From NCBI RefSeq assembly GCF_000513195.1, contig NZ_CBVI010000039.1:1-64000 (forward strand): DNA of 64,000 nt, given 5' to 3'. Of the stretch, positions 1 to 9,353 are shown one piece after another. Under the pieces are notes generated by a model. The model saw only the letters and a program-made list of their open reading frames with translations. It had not been told where the DNA came from and ran no database searches. Every line of letters begins with the position of its first letter. Position 1 is the stretch's first letter. The position numbers and the translations under genes were made by a program. Source of the DNA: Bacteroides timonensis. GTDB taxonomy: Bacteria; Bacteroidota; Bacteroidia; Bacteroidales; Bacteroidaceae.

Positions 1-186
1 TAAATATTCGGAAAAAAGTCGGTGGAAATGTTGGCGCGAGTCGATGCCGCACATTTTGGCAATGGCATCCACAGAATAATCCGGCTGTTCCTGCAGAAGT
101 TTGGCGGCATATTCCAGCTTCAGCTTGTTGATGTATTGAGGAAATTTCAGTCCGGTGTTCTGCTGCAAAATCCTGCAAATACGACC
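1..186 (-). pseudogene. AraC-family regulator, C-terminal HTH remnant (runs off window)
   Basis: Read on the minus strand, these 62 open codons give GRICRILQQNTGLKFPQYIN and later YSVDAIAKMCGIDSRQHFHR, which is the second half of an AraC/XylS-type helix-turn-helix domain. The C-terminus lies beyond the left window edge. A TAA at 187-189 directly precedes the open stretch. In the same frame before that stop one reads LRINPEI, which fits the end of the first recognition helix, so the domain seems interrupted by a nonsense codon. No start codon or sensor domain can be placed, because argE begins at 243 on the opposite strand. I infer a decayed regulator fragment. A short gene using the internal TTG is less likely. 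Confidence 0.55.
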
Positions 187-242
187 TTAAATTTCAGGAT
201 TTATCCGTAAGTTTGCATCCCAACAATTTAACTGATTGAGAT

Positions 243-1313
243 ATGACTTACGATATACCCACAATGGTTTCTGAAGCAACCGGAGTTCTTAAGTCTCTGA
301 TTGCTATCCCTTCTCTTAGCCGTGACGAAGAAAAAGCGGCAGATTATCTGCAGAATTACATCGAACTGCAAGGCATGACCACCGGCCGGAAAGGCAACAA
401 CGTGTGGTGCCTCAGTCCAATGTTCGATTTGAATAAGCCCACCCTGTTGCTGAACTCACACATTGATACCGTGAAAGCCGTAAACGGCTGGCGGAAAGAT
501 CCGTTTACACCCACCATGGAAAGTAACGGGAAATTATATGGATTAGGTAGTAATGATGCCGGTGCAAGCGTTGTCAGCCTATCGCAAGCCTTTCTGCATC
601 TTTGCCGCACCACACAGAAGTACAATCTCATTTTTCTTGCTTCTTGTGAAGAAGAAGTTTCCGGAAAAGGTGGCATCGAGTGTGTATTACCGGAACTTCC
701 CCCGATCCACTTTGCCATTGTAGGCGAACCTACCGAGATGCAGCCCGCCATTGCAGAAAAAGGATTAATGGTGCTGGATGTAACCGCTTACGGCAAAGCC
801 GGACATGCCGCACGAAACGAAGGAGATAATGCCATATATAAGGTATTGGAAGATATCGCCTGGTTTCGCGACTATCGCTTTGAAAAAGTCTCTCCACTGT
901 TAGGACCTGTAAAGATGAGTGTAACACAAATAAATGCAGGTACACAGCACAATGTCATTCCCGACCGCTGCACTTTTGTGGTAGATATCCGCAGTAACGA
1001 ATGTTATAGCAATCAGGAACTATTTACCGAAATACAAAAACATATTTCTTGCGAAGCCAAAGCACGTTCGTTCCGCTTAAGTTCTTCCCACGTAGAAGAA
1101 CAACATCCGATAGTACAGCGTGCCGTGGCAATGGGGCGCGTTCCTTTTGGTTCTCCTACCCTCTCCGACCAGGCACTGATGTCATTCCCTTCTCTGAAAA
1201 TGGGACCGGGAAAGAGCAGCCGTTCCCATACGGCAGATGAGTTTATCTTCATTCAGGAAATAGAAGAAGCGATAGGGTTATATCTGGAACTACTGGATGG
1301 AACCACTTTATAG
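243..1313 (+). CDS. argE: M20-family N-acyl-ornithine/citrulline deacylase (ArgE type)
   Basis: A 356-residue cytoplasmic zinc peptidase-fold enzyme. Metal-site motifs are in order: NSHIDTVKA (His73, Asp75), LGSNDAGA (Asp105), CEEEVSGKG (Glu136-138), GEPTEM (Glu162) and near the C-terminus SRSHTADEF (His329). The small GHAARNEG segment around residue 188 is the usual M20 dimerisation-domain entry. In the Bacteroides arginine pathway, where intermediates carry an N-succinyl group, the ArgE-like enzyme removes the acyl group from N-acyl-citrulline or ornithine. Substrate choice here is inferred from that biology, not visible in the sequence. The gene stands alone, convergent with the sulfatase at 1778. 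A weak hairpin (TTATTAG/CTAATAA, 1341-1358) lies after its stop but lacks a T-tract. Confidence 0.85.
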   Translation: MTYDIPTMVSEATGVLKSLIAIPSLSRDEEKAADYLQNYIELQGMTTGRKGNNVWCLSPMFDLNKPTLLLNSHIDTVKAVNGWRKDPFTPTMESNGKLYGLGSNDAGASVVSLSQAFLHLCRTTQKYNLIFLASCEEEVSGKGGIECVLPELPPIHFAIVGEPTEMQPAIAEKGLMVLDVTAYGKAGHAARNEGDNAIYKVLEDIAWFRDYRFEKVSPLLGPVKMSVTQINAGTQHNVIPDRCTFVVDIRSNECYSNQELFTEIQKHISCEAKARSFRLSSSHVEEQHPIVQRAVAMGRVPFGSPTLSDQALMSFPSLKMGPGKSSRSHTADEFIFIQEIEEAIGLYLELLDGTTL

Positions 1314-1368
1314 TCTTTAATCCACTGCATACTAACAGTTTTATTAGTTTACTAATAATCAACGCATT

Positions 1369-1554
1369 GCATTTACCGACTATTTACCAAATAATGTAAA
1401 AGCATTTACCGCCGCATGTAACAACCTTTACCACTTATCGTAAAGCTCTTTACCTCCTATTGTAACGACCTTTACCTCGGCATGTAAACAGAGTTACCGT
1501 GTGGGGTAAAAAGAGTTACCTTGTAGAGTAACGGAAGTTATGCTACAAGGTAAT
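1369..1554. repeat. Degenerate tandem array, about 22-bp period, TTTACC...GTAA units
   Basis: About eight imperfect copies follow one another. Each has the form TTTACC, six or seven variable bases, TGTAA, then about four bases before the next copy. Later copies drift to GTTACC...GTAA and finally GTTATG...GGTAA. The unit is itself roughly palindromic (TTTAC against GTAAA). The period is about 21-23 bp, or two helical turns. It lies between argE and the degraded small gene next to the sulfatase, and its right end overlaps the last codons of that degraded frame. No function is recognised. Confidence 0.7.
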
Positions 1555-1774
1555 GTCTTTTCCTGATTTAGCTAGACGCTTTTTCTGTTTATAAACGATA
1601 TCAGTAGACGGTTCTTTAGATTATTGTACTGTTTCAGTAGTCACTTCTTCCTGAGTCATGCTGATATAGTGGACACCTCTCACAGAGTTGTTCTGATTCT
1701 GTTGACAGTCGTCTTGCTGGACTTGCAGAGCCCGTGCTTGCTTGTTCGGCAAGACACAGTGTCATCAATACCAT
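1543..1774 (-). pseudogene. Degraded small gene, possibly a short exported protein
   Basis: Directly downstream of the sulfatase stop, an ATG at 1774 opens a frame beginning MVLMTLCLA, like a short signal-peptide core. A shifted frame then gives CQQNQNNSVRGVHYISMTQE, reaches TAA at 1621-1623, and continues in the same frame as SKEPSTDIVYKQKKRLAKSG to a TAG at 1543-1545. The peptide-like composition across a stop and a frameshift suggests a once-intact gene of about 75 codons. No family is recognised, and chance is possible at this length. Confidence 0.3.
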
Positions 1775-1777
1775 GAC

Positions 1778-3220
1778 TTACATACGACTAAAATCAAACA
1801 ATTCAGATTCTGTACGCGCACCTTGCATCAATGTTTCTATTTTCTTTGCCATCTCCGGATATTGCCCTGCAACATTATTATCCTCATGTACATCCTTGGA
1901 TAAGTCATAAAGTTCAAATGTTGTTTTCTCCGGACAACCAACAAACAGTCGCACGCCTTTCCAATTGCCATAACGTAGAGCTTGTCTACCTCCTTTTTCA
2001 TGAAACTCCCAATAAAGATATTCGTGTTCCTTCTGCTTACCTTTTCCTAACAAAGTCGGCAAGAACGAAATGCCGTCAGTTTGAATATCACGTGTAGTGC
2101 CTGTTAACTCGGCAAAAGTTGGCATCATATCCCAGAAAGCCATAATATGGTTATTCGTAACTCCACCCTCGATATGATTCGGGCAACGGATAATCATCGG
2201 CATACGAATGCCTCCCTCATAAAGATCACGCTTCACTCCGCGATAAGGTCCGTAACTTTTAAAATAATCAGGGTTTGCCCCGCCTTCTCTATGAGGTCCA
2301 TTATCAGAAGTAAATACGACAATAGTGTTATCATCAATTCCCAATTCAGCTAACAGTTCCATTATCTCACCCACATATTTGTCCAGACGAGTTACCATTG
2401 AAGCAAATGCAGCCAAAGGACGTTCTGCCGCACCATAAGCTCCCCGGCGGTTCGGGTTTTGCTCTGCCCAAGCCTCATCATCTTTTGCCGGAATGAGATT
2501 ACAATAAGATTGATATACCGAATCTTTCGGCAAAACCAACTCTGCATGGGGAAGAGTATATGATAAATAGGCAAAGAATTTTTCTCCCGCATGGCTGCGA
2601 ATATACTGTAAAGCCCGATTATGGATTAAATCCGCTGAATACGTACCCTCAGCCTGATTGTAATTCTCGGGAAATTCTACACGTTTTGTACCGTCCCACA
2701 GATGATCGGGATAATAATCATGAGCCAATGTTTGGCAATTATACCCCAAGAACTCATCGAAGCCCACTTTGGTCGGATCTGATTCGGAACCCGGATATCC
2801 CAAGCCCCATTTTCCAAAACATCCGGTTGCATAGCCAGCCTCATGGAACAGTTCTGCAATAGTATATGTACCGGCAGGCATTGCTACTTGTCCTTCAGGA
2901 TCCATACGCATGTTGCCGCGAATATATGTATGTCCCGTATGTTGCCCTGTCATCAGTGATGCACGCGAAGGCGCCGAAACGGAAGTACCGGAATAGCACT
3001 GCGTAAACCGCATACCTTCATCAGACATCCGTTGCAAATTAGGAGTCTTTATTAAATTCTGCCCATACGGTGAAATATCACCTATACCAAGGTCGTCTGC
3101 CAAAATATAAATGACATTGGGACTTTGTTTCCATTCCGCTTCCGGCTGCTGCGCACAGCTACAAGCAACCATAGCTCCTGCGATTCCACAAGAGATGCTA
3201 AATAATTTTTGTTTTTCCAT
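1778..3220 (-). CDS. S1-family sulfatase, Ser-type, exported
   Basis: A 480-residue sulfatase. Residues 1-22 look like an export signal ending near Cys20/Cys22, possibly a lipoprotein. The formylglycine motif is S82-A-P-S-R86 within SVSAPSRASLMTGQ, the Ser-type form matured by the anaerobic sulfatase-maturating enzyme, whose gene is not in this window. Metal ligands are Asp42-Asp43 in LADDLG and Asp306-Asn307 in TSDNGPH. It is the last gene of the pectin locus, 26 bp after the second GH28 stop. It resembles the sulfatase at 48061 (shared VSAPSRASLMTGQHTGHT), which belongs to the other glycan locus. A sulfatase is unexpected for pectin. The target could be a sulfated side chain, or the gene may have been recruited; the exact sulfated sugar cannot be told. 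Confidence 0.9.
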   Translation of the reverse strand: MEKQKLFSISCGIAGAMVACSCAQQPEAEWKQSPNVIYILADDLGIGDISPYGQNLIKTPNLQRMSDEGMRFTQCYSGTSVSAPSRASLMTGQHTGHTYIRGNMRMDPEGQVAMPAGTYTIAELFHEAGYATGCFGKWGLGYPGSESDPTKVGFDEFLGYNCQTLAHDYYPDHLWDGTKRVEFPENYNQAEGTYSADLIHNRALQYIRSHAGEKFFAYLSYTLPHAELVLPKDSVYQSYCNLIPAKDDEAWAEQNPNRRGAYGAAERPLAAFASMVTRLDKYVGEIMELLAELGIDDNTIVVFTSDNGPHREGGANPDYFKSYGPYRGVKRDLYEGGIRMPMIIRCPNHIEGGVTNNHIMAFWDMMPTFAELTGTTRDIQTDGISFLPTLLGKGKQKEHEYLYWEFHEKGGRQALRYGNWKGVRLFVGCPEKTTFELYDLSKDVHEDNNVAGQYPEMAKKIETLMQGARTESELFDFSRM

Positions 3221-3246
3221 CTGAAATCAATTTAGTATTAAATTTA

Positions 3247-4845
3247 TCAATCTATCGTTATTGCCTTTTTAGCTTTCGGAGTAAATAATACATCGTCGAT
3301 GCAAAGCTTTCCTCCCTTTATCTTAATATTCCGGTTACGGCTACCGGACACCCGAACTTTTTGCTCTCCGTTTCCGGCATAAACTAAATCTTTGACCTCA
3401 ATGTCTTTTGAGTTATTGAATGAAAGTACCGGCCCTTCCGCAACATCCAAATGTATATTTTCCATCCGTAATCCACATGTTTCATCAACCTGCGCTCCGG
3501 TAACAGAATGTATCATACAGTCAGTAAGAGATACATTACTTACATTCATTTCCGGAAGGCCATTGAGAAACATCGCCCTACCAGCATCACGGCATGTGAT
3601 GTTTGAAATATGTATGTCTTGGAAACACGGAGTGTCATCAGTTACCGGCATAAAGGGAACATCAGTCATTTCACCTCCTTCCGGAATACCATCCGGTTCA
3701 GGAGTTTTCTCTTGATAGTAAGAGTCAAACCAAATAGCATAGTTCGCTATATCATTCATCATGATATTGTCTACGTATACATTAGACACAACTCCACCAC
3801 GACCTCGCTTGCTTTTGAATCGAAGTCCAGTATCAGTATCAATGAAACGGCAGTTCCTCACAGAGACCCTGTCGATACCGCCTCCCGTATCACTTCCGAT
3901 GACAAATCCGCCATGCCCATGAAACACGGTACAATTATCTATAACAATGTTGGCACAAGGTCCTCTCCTACGTCCCACATCACCAATTCCACTTTTCAGA
4001 CAGATGGCGTCATCTCCCGCGTCTACCGCACAATTCACTATCAGTGCATTTGTACATGAACTCAAATCAATGCCATCACCATTCTGAGCATTCCAGGGAC
4101 AACGAACCATAATTCCATCAACCACAATATTATCGCTTAAAATAAAGTTTACATGAAAACTCGGAGAATTCTGGAACACGACACCTTGCAACAGTACTCT
4201 CTCGCAACGGACAAAGCGTACCATACGTGGACGTTTCTTGGCTAACTTCTCAGATGATGTTTCAGGATACCATATTGCTCCATCCTGTTGTACAGTCCCA
4301 CCTGTTTTTATAAAACTATTCCATTCTGCATTGCTAACCTTAAAACGCTTGACCGGACGCCATAATTCTCCGTTACCATCAAATACACCTTCACCGGTAA
4401 TTGAAAAATTACTTTCATGATAAGCACTGATAGGAGATTGGCAACGGCTTCCAGAAGTGCCCTCATCCGGTGATAATAAAGGATATTGCGTTTTATCAGG
4501 TGTAAATAAAACAATTGCATTTTTCAAAACATGCAAGTCGATATTACTTTTCAAAACGATAGGACCAGTAAGCCATATCCCCTCCGGAACAATTAAATGC
4601 CCTCCGCCACGTTCCGACAAGTCTGCTATAGCCGCCGCAAATGCCTGAGTATTCAATGTCATGCCATTACCGATACCACCATACTCAGCCAGAGAAACTT
4701 CCAGTTCAGGAATGGCAGGAGTAACCGCTTTTGGAATATCAAAAGGCAAACCTTGATAGTATTTACCGTATCCTTCCGCTTTACAGGGAAAAACAACAAA
4801 CAATATTACGAACACAAGCATAATAAGTTTAACTAGCTTTCTCAT
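3247..4845 (-). CDS. GH28 polygalacturonase-like glycoside hydrolase
   Basis: A 532-residue right-handed beta-helix enzyme that hydrolyses galacturonan or rhamnogalacturonan linkages. Family motifs are N255-G-D257-G-I-D260, G-D278-D279-A, G-H311-G and RFKSK, covering the three catalytic Asp residues and the substrate His and Arg-Lys. The start is placed at the ATG at 4845 because MRKLVKLIMLVFVILFVVFP is a proper signal peptide. The longer frame from 4926 adds an unlikely 27-residue leader. A -7-like element at 4875-4882 in the 91-bp gap after the regulator supports a separate promoter. It is a paralogue of the GH28 at 10356, with an almost identical motif core but different loops, so the two may differ in endo/exo action or substrate methylation. 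Confidence 0.9.
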   Translation of the reverse strand: MRKLVKLIMLVFVILFVVFPCKAEGYGKYYQGLPFDIPKAVTPAIPELEVSLAEYGGIGNGMTLNTQAFAAAIADLSERGGGHLIVPEGIWLTGPIVLKSNIDLHVLKNAIVLFTPDKTQYPLLSPDEGTSGSRCQSPISAYHESNFSITGEGVFDGNGELWRPVKRFKVSNAEWNSFIKTGGTVQQDGAIWYPETSSEKLAKKRPRMVRFVRCERVLLQGVVFQNSPSFHVNFILSDNIVVDGIMVRCPWNAQNGDGIDLSSCTNALIVNCAVDAGDDAICLKSGIGDVGRRRGPCANIVIDNCTVFHGHGGFVIGSDTGGGIDRVSVRNCRFIDTDTGLRFKSKRGRGGVVSNVYVDNIMMNDIANYAIWFDSYYQEKTPEPDGIPEGGEMTDVPFMPVTDDTPCFQDIHISNITCRDAGRAMFLNGLPEMNVSNVSLTDCMIHSVTGAQVDETCGLRMENIHLDVAEGPVLSFNNSKDIEVKDLVYAGNGEQKVRVSGSRNRNIKIKGGKLCIDDVLFTPKAKKAITID

Positions 4846-4874
4846 ATTACGTATTCTTTTAAAATTTGATGTTA

Positions 4875-4882
4875 CAAAAGTA
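4875..4882 (-). promoter_or_regulatory. Promoter -7 element for GH28/sulfatase unit
   Basis: On the minus strand this reads TACTTTTG, an exact match to the Bacteroides -7 consensus TAnnTTTG. It sits about 30 bp upstream of the chosen GH28 start at 4845, between the hybrid regulator's stop and the GH28 gene. No clear TTTG at -33 was seen. Confidence 0.45.
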
Positions 4883-4936
4883 AGCAATCTATAAAGTGGA
4901 GATTTGTAAAAATCATCAGTTATCATTCACTTTTTA

Positions 4937-7900
4937 TCAAATACTATTTATTTCATCTTCTTTATTCTTGAATTTATGCAGTTGAATATATTCCTTGGGC
5001 GACACCTTATATTGTTCCTTGAAACAACGACTAAAATAACCCGGATCTGAGAATCCCAACTGATAGGCAACTTCTGATATGGAGAACTGTCCGGTTCTGA
5101 TAAGCAATTCGGCTTTTATCACACGATACTCTTTGATAAGCTCTATAGGAGATTTGCCGGTCAAAGATTTTATTTTATTATACATAGTAGTTCTTCCCAA
5201 CTTGAGATGAACAGCCAGATCATTGACCGTCAATTCCGTATCATGTATATTAGTATCTATCCATTCCATAAGTTCCTTCATGAACTCTTGATCACGATTG
5301 GTCACCACCACATCCTCCTGTGACACAAACTCTTCAATGCGATGATTGGCAGACTGAGATGAGAAATGTTCAAAAAGCAATCTGCGCCGTGTAAGGAGAT
5401 TGTCTATGCAAACCAGCAAAAATTCCACACTAAATGGTTTGGTAATATAGCTATCTGCCCCATACTTTATAGCTTTAAATTTATCTTCCGAAGTTTGTTT
5501 TGCCGTAAGCATAATAATAGGAACATGACTGGTCTCAAAGTTATGGCGAAGCTTATCCACCAATTCGATTCCATCCATCCGTGGCATGATTAAATCTGTC
5601 ACAATAACGTCCGGCTGATGGACAGCGATTTTGTCCAATGCATCCACCCCATCCACAGCTTCAATCACTCTATAACTCTCCATCAAGTTATTAAAGATAA
5701 ATTTACGTATCTCTGCATTATCGTCAACAAGCAAAATTGTTGGCGCATCCTTTGGAAGAGCCTGTTCTGAATAAGTCGCTGATATATTTTTCATGTCAGT
5801 CGACACCGAATAATTATTTTCATCCGCTACAGTATCAAAATCAATCTGCTCCATACTGAAATGTTGATTACCCTGCAAGAGTTTTATTGTGAAGGTACTG
5901 CCTTTTCCCACCGTACTTTCCACATTAATGGTACCATGATGTAATTCCACAATCTCCCGACACAAAGCTAAGCCTATTCCACTTCCATGTATATCTCTCC
6001 TTATCGCTTTCCGAAATTGTGAGAAACGGGCAAATATCTGTTTCTGGTGTTCTTTGGAGATTCCCACTCCGGAATCATCTACAGATATATAAACACAGTC
6101 CTTTTCATCTTCTGCCTCCTTACATGTTATAGACAGAGAAACCCTCCCATTATCCGGAGTAAATTTAAAAGCATTGGAAAGTAAATTGTATAACACACTC
6201 TCCATTCGCTCCGTATCAATCCATAACATAATACAACTATGAGAAACTGTCAATAAGAGAGTGATTTTTCGTTCATCAGCCATATCCCTGAAGTCTTTAA
6301 GTACATTCTGAGCTATGGGTATAATATCAGCATTCTGTACTTTAAGTTCCAATTTGTCTTTAACTATTTTACGGAAGTCGAGTAATTGGTTTATTAAAGA
6401 TAGCATCCGTTTGGAATTCTTGTATGACATTCCTAAACTGTCTTGTCCTCTTTTTGACAATGTTTCCCGTTTTTGCAAATCCTCCAATCCTCCAATAATA
6501 AGGGTCAAAGGAGTGCGCAATTCATGTGAAATATTAGTAAAGAATCTTATCTTCATTTCCGACATGTGTTGTTCCATCCTTGTTTCTGCACGAAGCTTTG
6601 TCATTATATAAAGTGTGCGCATTACAAGCCATAATACAGCTAAAAACAGAATACTATATATACAATAAGCATACCAGCTGAGCCATGGAGGAGTAGCAAT
6701 GTGAATCTTCATCGTAATCTCCGGACTGTTCATCAACTCATTGCCAACAAAAGCTTTGACATGAAAAGTATAATGCCCATGAGGAACTTTTGAATAATAG
6801 GCACTGTTTACTTTTCGCGAAATAGTCCAAGTATTATCATACCCTTCCAAATAATACATATAATTTACTTTGTCTTGCAATCGGAAATTAAGTGATGCAA
6901 ACTCTACCCGGAAGAGTAAATAATTATATGGTAATTCTATCTCATTCTTTGTTATATCAGTCTCCCAAAAAGGATTTGCGATCTTCTGATCCTGTATTTC
7001 CAGATCCGTGAATGACAGACGATATTCATATTGAGAGAACTGCACTTTATGAGTATTTATCATCTGTAGTTTATTTAGCCCTCCAAAAAGGATAGTGCCT
7101 TTAGCGTCAGTGGCAACGGATGCTTCATTATAAGATATCGGAGTAGAGTTGCTCCATAGAGAATAATCAGTGAATATTTTCTGCTGAGGTTCAAAACGCA
7201 TGATTCCTTTCTCGGTCGAAATCCAAATATTCTTGTCACTATCTTCGGCTGCAGCCAACACGATATTGTCAAGCAAGCCATTAACTGTCGTATAATTCAC
7301 AAATATGGGTACCTCATTGTCGGAATATCCTTTTATTAAACTTAATCCTCCTCCATAAGTTGATAGCCATATCTGTCCGGAGGAATCTTTCAATATATGT
7401 ATGACATCATTTCCTCCAATAGAATTCTTACTGCCCGGATAGCGTCTACATACAGTAAATTGCATTTCTTCGGGTGATTCTGAAGGATTACATATCATCA
7501 ATCCCTCAGTCGTAGCTATAAACATTCTATCTAATGTATCACTAAGTATATATCTGACTCGCTTGCCCTCTCCCCTAGGATAATTGGGAAAATTATTATA
7601 AATATTTATAAAGCGATCAGAGTCGATATCAGACAACAGATTTATTCCTCCTTCAAAAGTCGCAATCCATATTCTGCCAAAACAATCCTGGTCAATAGCA
7701 TAAACATGATTATCAGAAAGTGACCCAATATCTCCTTCTACATGAAGATAATGATTAAATTTATATTCCTTCCCGTCAGGGGTAAGACGCCACAACCCAT
7801 TTCCTTTAGTCCCAACCCAAATATTTCGAAGTGAATCCTCAAAAATAGCATATATCTTGCCTAATGGATTTCCATTATCAGAATGAGAATAGAGATGTTT

Positions 7901-9322
7901 TAAATTGTATTGACTATCATAACAATATAATCTACCATTCTTTGTTCCGACCCATAGATTACTATCTCTATCCAATTGGAGAGCGCGTATATTATCTGGA
8001 TAATTTGTGTCCTGTCCACTTGAAAGTTGGAAAATATCCGACCGGGCATCTTCTATAACAATTTTCACTAATCCTTTTTCATAATATGGCGAAAGCCACA
8101 TGACATTATCATCATCTATTTCGAAAGCGGTAACTCCATTTGTCATTCTGAAATCGGTTGAAGGTACATTAAAGAAAGGTTCTACCAAGTCTTTCTCCCG
8201 GTTATAATAGCCAAAACCTGCTTGTTTCATTTTTATCCATACAACATCATTACATTCTTGTACTACGCTCAATGTATCGGAAAAATAATCAACAGTATTC
8301 AACTCTTGACTGAAGTGTTTATAATCACATCTTGAGGGATCAAAGCGTGTAATACCCGGGCACAAATCGGTTATCCACACAGTATTGTGAGAATCAACTG
8401 TCATGTGGCATATATGCTGTGGCACAATACCTGACGGCATTTTATCTTCCAAAGCATTCATCTTTTTCTTCAGCACTTTAACCCCACTGAAGGAAGTACC
8501 GATATATAGTTCACTTCCATCTGCTGCACTAGCCAGAGTCGTTATGCCATCTATTTTGATATCATCATAGCAAAGTAGAGAGTAGCCTTTCAAAAACCGA
8601 GAAATCAAGTGATATTTTGTAGCGAAAGCAATTCCTTCACCTACAACGGCTGCTGCAATAATCGGTTCATCACTTTTAATACGCATCTCAATCTGAAAAT
8701 CGGGTGTTATAGTTATCACACGCCTCCCCCTATCGCAAACCAGCCAAACAGCACCATCAACTGTTTCACACATAAAAGAAACAGCGGAATCTATCTGTCT
8801 ATTTCCAATAAAACTATGAGCCGTCAGAGGGGAGCTGTTTTTGGAACCAGAGAAACATACCACGCCATTATCTTGAAACTCAACCCATACAGTCCCTGTT
8901 TTATGGCAAAATAAGACTTTTCCTATACGATAAGATTTCCCAGCAAGTTGATCTACAAGTTGATCTATACTCTCGAATTGTTCTGTAAAACGATTAAAGC
9001 GATAGAGGTGCCCATCGTAAGTCTGAAACCATAAATGCCCGTTCGCATCCTCCATGACCTGAGTGAAACGATTATGCTGTACCGGAAGATTATCCGGATC
9101 ATTGCAATAATTTTTAAAATGGTAACCGTCAAAACGGCTTATCCCATTCCAAGTACATATCCAGACAAAACCTCTTGAATCGGTATAAATATCTAAAATG
9201 TTATTATGCACGAGTCCATCTAACGATGTGTACGTTGAAAAAGTACCTCGTAAAGATTGTGCTGATATCGTCATTGGAGATATCCAAATGCAGAAAAACA
9301 ATATATGTAGAAATTTCCTCAT
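4937..9322 (-). CDS. Hybrid two-component system regulator (HTCS) of pectin locus
   Basis: A 1461-residue one-protein sensor and regulator spanning the inner membrane. Order: signal peptide (1-21), two periplasmic Reg_prop beta-propellers (about 30-770), a Y_Y_Y domain (about 800-878), a membrane helix (about 880-906), HisKA with phospho-acceptor His933 in NISHELRTPL, HATPase with N, G1 (DSGVGIS) and G2 (GSGIGLAL) boxes, a receiver with Asp1243 in VTDLIMPRMDG, and an AraC-type HTH at about 1355-1450. In this family, periplasmic oligosaccharide binding triggers phosphorylation and activates the adjacent locus. Its place among susC/D, GH28 and CE8 genes suggests a pectic oligosaccharide signal. 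An own promoter at 9343-9350 fits autonomous expression. Confidence 0.95.
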   Translation of the reverse strand: MRKFLHILFFCIWISPMTISAQSLRGTFSTYTSLDGLVHNNILDIYTDSRGFVWICTWNGISRFDGYHFKNYCNDPDNLPVQHNRFTQVMEDANGHLWFQTYDGHLYRFNRFTEQFESIDQLVDQLAGKSYRIGKVLFCHKTGTVWVEFQDNGVVCFSGSKNSSPLTAHSFIGNRQIDSAVSFMCETVDGAVWLVCDRGRRVITITPDFQIEMRIKSDEPIIAAAVVGEGIAFATKYHLISRFLKGYSLLCYDDIKIDGITTLASAADGSELYIGTSFSGVKVLKKKMNALEDKMPSGIVPQHICHMTVDSHNTVWITDLCPGITRFDPSRCDYKHFSQELNTVDYFSDTLSVVQECNDVVWIKMKQAGFGYYNREKDLVEPFFNVPSTDFRMTNGVTAFEIDDDNVMWLSPYYEKGLVKIVIEDARSDIFQLSSGQDTNYPDNIRALQLDRDSNLWVGTKNGRLYCYDSQYNLKHLYSHSDNGNPLGKIYAIFEDSLRNIWVGTKGNGLWRLTPDGKEYKFNHYLHVEGDIGSLSDNHVYAIDQDCFGRIWIATFEGGINLLSDIDSDRFINIYNNFPNYPRGEGKRVRYILSDTLDRMFIATTEGLMICNPSESPEEMQFTVCRRYPGSKNSIGGNDVIHILKDSSGQIWLSTYGGGLSLIKGYSDNEVPIFVNYTTVNGLLDNIVLAAAEDSDKNIWISTEKGIMRFEPQQKIFTDYSLWSNSTPISYNEASVATDAKGTILFGGLNKLQMINTHKVQFSQYEYRLSFTDLEIQDQKIANPFWETDITKNEIELPYNYLLFRVEFASLNFRLQDKVNYMYYLEGYDNTWTISRKVNSAYYSKVPHGHYTFHVKAFVGNELMNSPEITMKIHIATPPWLSWYAYCIYSILFLAVLWLVMRTLYIMTKLRAETRMEQHMSEMKIRFFTNISHELRTPLTLIIGGLEDLQKRETLSKRGQDSLGMSYKNSKRMLSLINQLLDFRKIVKDKLELKVQNADIIPIAQNVLKDFRDMADERKITLLLTVSHSCIMLWIDTERMESVLYNLLSNAFKFTPDNGRVSLSITCKEAEDEKDCVYISVDDSGVGISKEHQKQIFARFSQFRKAIRRDIHGSGIGLALCREIVELHHGTINVESTVGKGSTFTIKLLQGNQHFSMEQIDFDTVADENNYSVSTDMKNISATYSEQALPKDAPTILLVDDNAEIRKFIFNNLMESYRVIEAVDGVDALDKIAVHQPDVIVTDLIMPRMDGIELVDKLRHNFETSHVPIIMLTAKQTSEDKFKAIKYGADSYITKPFSVEFLLVCIDNLLTRRRLLFEHFSSQSANHRIEEFVSQEDVVVTNRDQEFMKELMEWIDTNIHDTELTVNDLAVHLKLGRTTMYNKIKSLTGKSPIELIKEYRVIKAELLIRTGQFSISEVAYQLGFSDPGYFSRCFKEQYKVSPKEYIQLHKFKNKEDEINSI

Positions 9323-9342
9323 AAATAAAGGGTTTATTGGAA

Positions 9343-9350
9343 CAAATATA
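9343..9350 (-). promoter_or_regulatory. Promoter -7 element for HTCS gene
   Basis: Minus-strand TATATTTG matches TAnnTTTG exactly. It lies 20 bp upstream of the regulator's ATG at 9322, in the 31-bp gap after the CE8 stop. It would let the regulator be made independently of the susC operon promoter. Confidence 0.45.
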
Positions 9351-9353
9351 AAA

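Noticed and set aside
1369..1554. CRISPR array
   Set aside because: Units are degenerate, the interval between conserved words is only about 6-10 bp, and there are no cas genes nearby.
4846..4926. N-terminal extension of the GH28 gene to 4926
   Set aside because: It would bury the signal peptide and cross a good promoter element.
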